Positions 62,850 to 64,000 of a stretch of DNA of 64,000 nt are shown piece by piece (the stretch's first letter is position 1; every line of letters starts with the position of its first letter). The translations under genes were made by a program, and so were the position numbers. Below the pieces are notes generated by a model. The model was given only the letters and a program-made list of their open reading frames with translations. It made no database searches and was not told the origin of the DNA. This DNA comes from Phyllobacterium myrsinacearum (GTDB lineage: Bacteria > Pseudomonadota > Alphaproteobacteria > Rhizobiales > Rhizobiaceae): positions 372,001-436,000 of the forward strand of contig NZ_PVBT01000001.1 in the NCBI RefSeq assembly GCF_002980555.1, written 5' to 3'.

Positions 62850-64000
62850 ATGAAGATGCCGCTCAACATCGGTCTTGTTCATTTCATCGGTATCGGCGGT
62901 ATCGGCATGAGCGGCATTGCCGAAGTCCTGCATAATCTCGGCTACAAGGTCCAGGGTTCCGATCAGGCGGACAGCGCCAATGTGCAGCGTCTGCGTGACA
63001 AGGGCATCGAGGTCTTTGTCGGACACAATGCGGATAATCTTGGCGACGCCGAGGTTATCGTGGTGTCGACGGCGATCAGGAAGACCAATCCGGAACTCGT
63101 CGCTGCCCGCGAAAAGTTGCTGCCCATCGTGCGCCGCGCGGAAATGCTGGCCGAACTGATGCGTTTCCGCCAGGCGGTCGCCATTGGCGGCACGCATGGC
63201 AAGACCACGACCACGTCGATGGTGGCCACGCTGCTCGATGCGGGCAATCTCGATCCGACCGTCATCAATGGCGGTATCATCAATGCCTATGGCACCAATG
63301 CGCGCATGGGCGCGGGCGAATGGATGGTGGTGGAAGCCGACGAGAGCGACGGCACCTTCCTGAAGCTGCCTGCCGATATCGCCGTGGTCACCAATATCGA
63401 TCCGGAACATCTCGATCACTACGGCACGTTCGACCGGGTGCGCGAAGCCTTCCGCCAGTTCGTCGAGAACGTGCCGTTCTACGGCTTTGGCGTCATGTGC
63501 CTCGATCATCCGGAAGTGCAGTCGCTGGTCTCGCGCATCGAGGACCGCCGCGTCATCACCTATGGTGAAAACCCGCAGGCCGATGTGCGCTTCGTCAATC
63601 TCGTGGTCGATGGTCCGGCATCGCAGTTCGACGTGCAGATTGCCAAGCGCAAGACCGGTGAGACCACCGAGATCAAGGGCCTGCGGCTGCCGATGCCCGG
63701 CCGGCACAACGTGTCGAACGCGACAGCGGCGATCGCCGTGGCGCATGAACTCGGCATTTCGGCCGAGGACATCAAGAAGGGCCTGTCCTCCTTTGGCGGG
63801 GTGAAGCGGCGCTTTACCCATACCGGTTCGTGGAAGGGTGTCGATGTGTTCGACGATTACGGCCATCATCCGGTCGAGATCAAGGCCGTGCTGAAGGCGG
63901 CGCGCGATTCTGCCAAGGGCCGGGTCATCGCCATTGTCCAGCCGCATCGCTTTACCCGTCTGGCGAGCCTCTTTGACGAGTTTGCGGCGTGCTTCAACGA
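62850..64000 (+). CDS. murC: UDP-MurNAc:L-alanine ligase MurC (3' end outside window)
   Basis: First Mur ligase, adding L-Ala to UDP-MurNAc. About 383 of ~470 codons are visible. [28 protein letters not shown] (residues ~9-36) is the UDP site, [20 protein letters not shown] (~105-124) the ATP loop, [14 protein letters not shown] (~160) and [16 protein letters not shown] (~180) the catalytic region, and [12 protein letters not shown] then [16 protein letters not shown] the ligand-closing C-terminal part (~315-345). ATG at 62850 follows AAGGAG. murB, ddl and ftsQAZ are expected beyond the edge. Confidence 0.96.
   Translation, partial: MKMPLNIGLVHFIGIGGIGMSGIAEVLHNLGYKVQGSDQADSANVQRLRDKGIEVFVGHNADNLGDAEVIVVSTAIRKTNPELVAAREKLLPIVRRAEMLAELMRFRQAVAIGGTHGKTTTTSMVATLLDAGNLDPTVINGGIINAYGTNARMGAGEWMVVEADESDGTFLKLPADIAVVTNIDPEHLDHYGTFDRVREAFRQFVENVPFYGFGVMCLDHPEVQSLVSRIEDRRVITYGENPQADVRFVNLVVDGPASQFDVQIAKRKTGETTEIKGLRLPMPGRHNVSNATAAIAVAHELGISAEDIKKGLSSFGGVKRRFTHTGSWKGVDVFDDYGHHPVEIKAVLKAARDSAKGRVIAIVQPHRFTRLASLFDEFAACFN

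Noticed and set aside
62286-63947. Open frame of 553 codons on the minus strand across murG and murC
   Set aside because: It lies antisense to two certain genes, has an Arg/His/Asp-rich composition typical of GC-rich shadow frames, and no recognisable domain or ribosome-binding site.

Overview
The window is GC-rich chromosomal DNA from an alphaproteobacterium of the order Hyphomicrobiales (Rhizobiales), probably near Phyllobacterium, Brucella/Ochrobactrum or Mesorhizobium. The grounds are: protein-level resemblance throughout; dcw gene order (mraZ-rsmH-ftsL-ftsI-murE-murF-mraY-murD-ftsW-murG-murC); betaine-lipid genes btaAB; a cobalamin riboswitch before bluB; and PHO boxes of the CTGTCAT-N4-CTGTCAT type. 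No search was run, so the genus is a guess.

Layout. 1-2952: phosphate-responsive ugpBAE uptake operon (minus strand, 3' end outside). 3014-3613: nicotinamidase. 3666-14037: an amino-sugar catabolic locus. A minus-strand operon (sugar kinase, GntR regulator, SIS-type GlcN-6-P deaminase, nagA) faces a plus-strand operon (murQ, sugar-binding protein, two permeases, Gfo/Idh/MocA oxidoreductase, ATPase). Together they read as uptake and breakdown of GlcNAc/MurNAc, that is, peptidoglycan or chitin fragments. A 19-bp motif occurs once at each end of the divergent promoter. 14041-14725: toxin-antitoxin pair with three tandem 9-bp repeats in its promoter. 14849-20176: aldo-keto reductase, UDP-glucose dehydrogenase, and a three-gene surface-glycan set (GT2, LAB_N membrane protein, ArnT-like GT). 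20251-24045: hydrolase, CaiB-type CoA transferase and TPP enzyme operon. 24610-33143: ettA, MOSC protein, B12 riboswitch-bluB, DUF2293, ArsR-methyltransferase fusion with metF, a 28-residue membrane peptide gene, an EamA exporter and a basic amino-acid decarboxylase. 33258-34700: AT-richer sulfatase, probably acquired. 34745-38173: MltB-type transglycosylase, GH25 lysozyme and a lipase-fold protein without its serine nucleophile. 38187-40169: btaAB with a candidate PHO box. 40250-43458: EmrAB-type efflux with MarR regulator. 43517-47206: acetyltransferase, lipoprotein, DjlA-like protein, AmpD amidase, lytic transglycosylase. 47246-47675: RNase P RNA. 47676-51035: AT-rich foreign segment with a B12-binding radical SAM protein, a Tet-like MFS exporter and what looks like the tail of an IS110-type transposase. 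51380-64000: dcw cluster, cut inside murC.

Themes. Peptidoglycan is made (dcw), cut (MltB, GH25, SLT, AmpD) and, by inference, its sugars are re-imported and catabolised (murQ/nag locus) within one window. Two separate loci (ugp and btaAB) look like parts of the phosphate-starvation response: scavenging glycerophosphodiesters/G3P, and replacing phospholipid by DGTS. Both solute-binding-protein genes are followed by intercistronic hairpins. The most unusual items are the radical SAM/MFS island between rnpB and mraZ, the ABC-type MurNAc/GlcNAc locus, and the mixed Phd/YefM-MazF-like toxin-antitoxin pair. No tRNA, CRISPR array, prophage or intact insertion sequence was seen.
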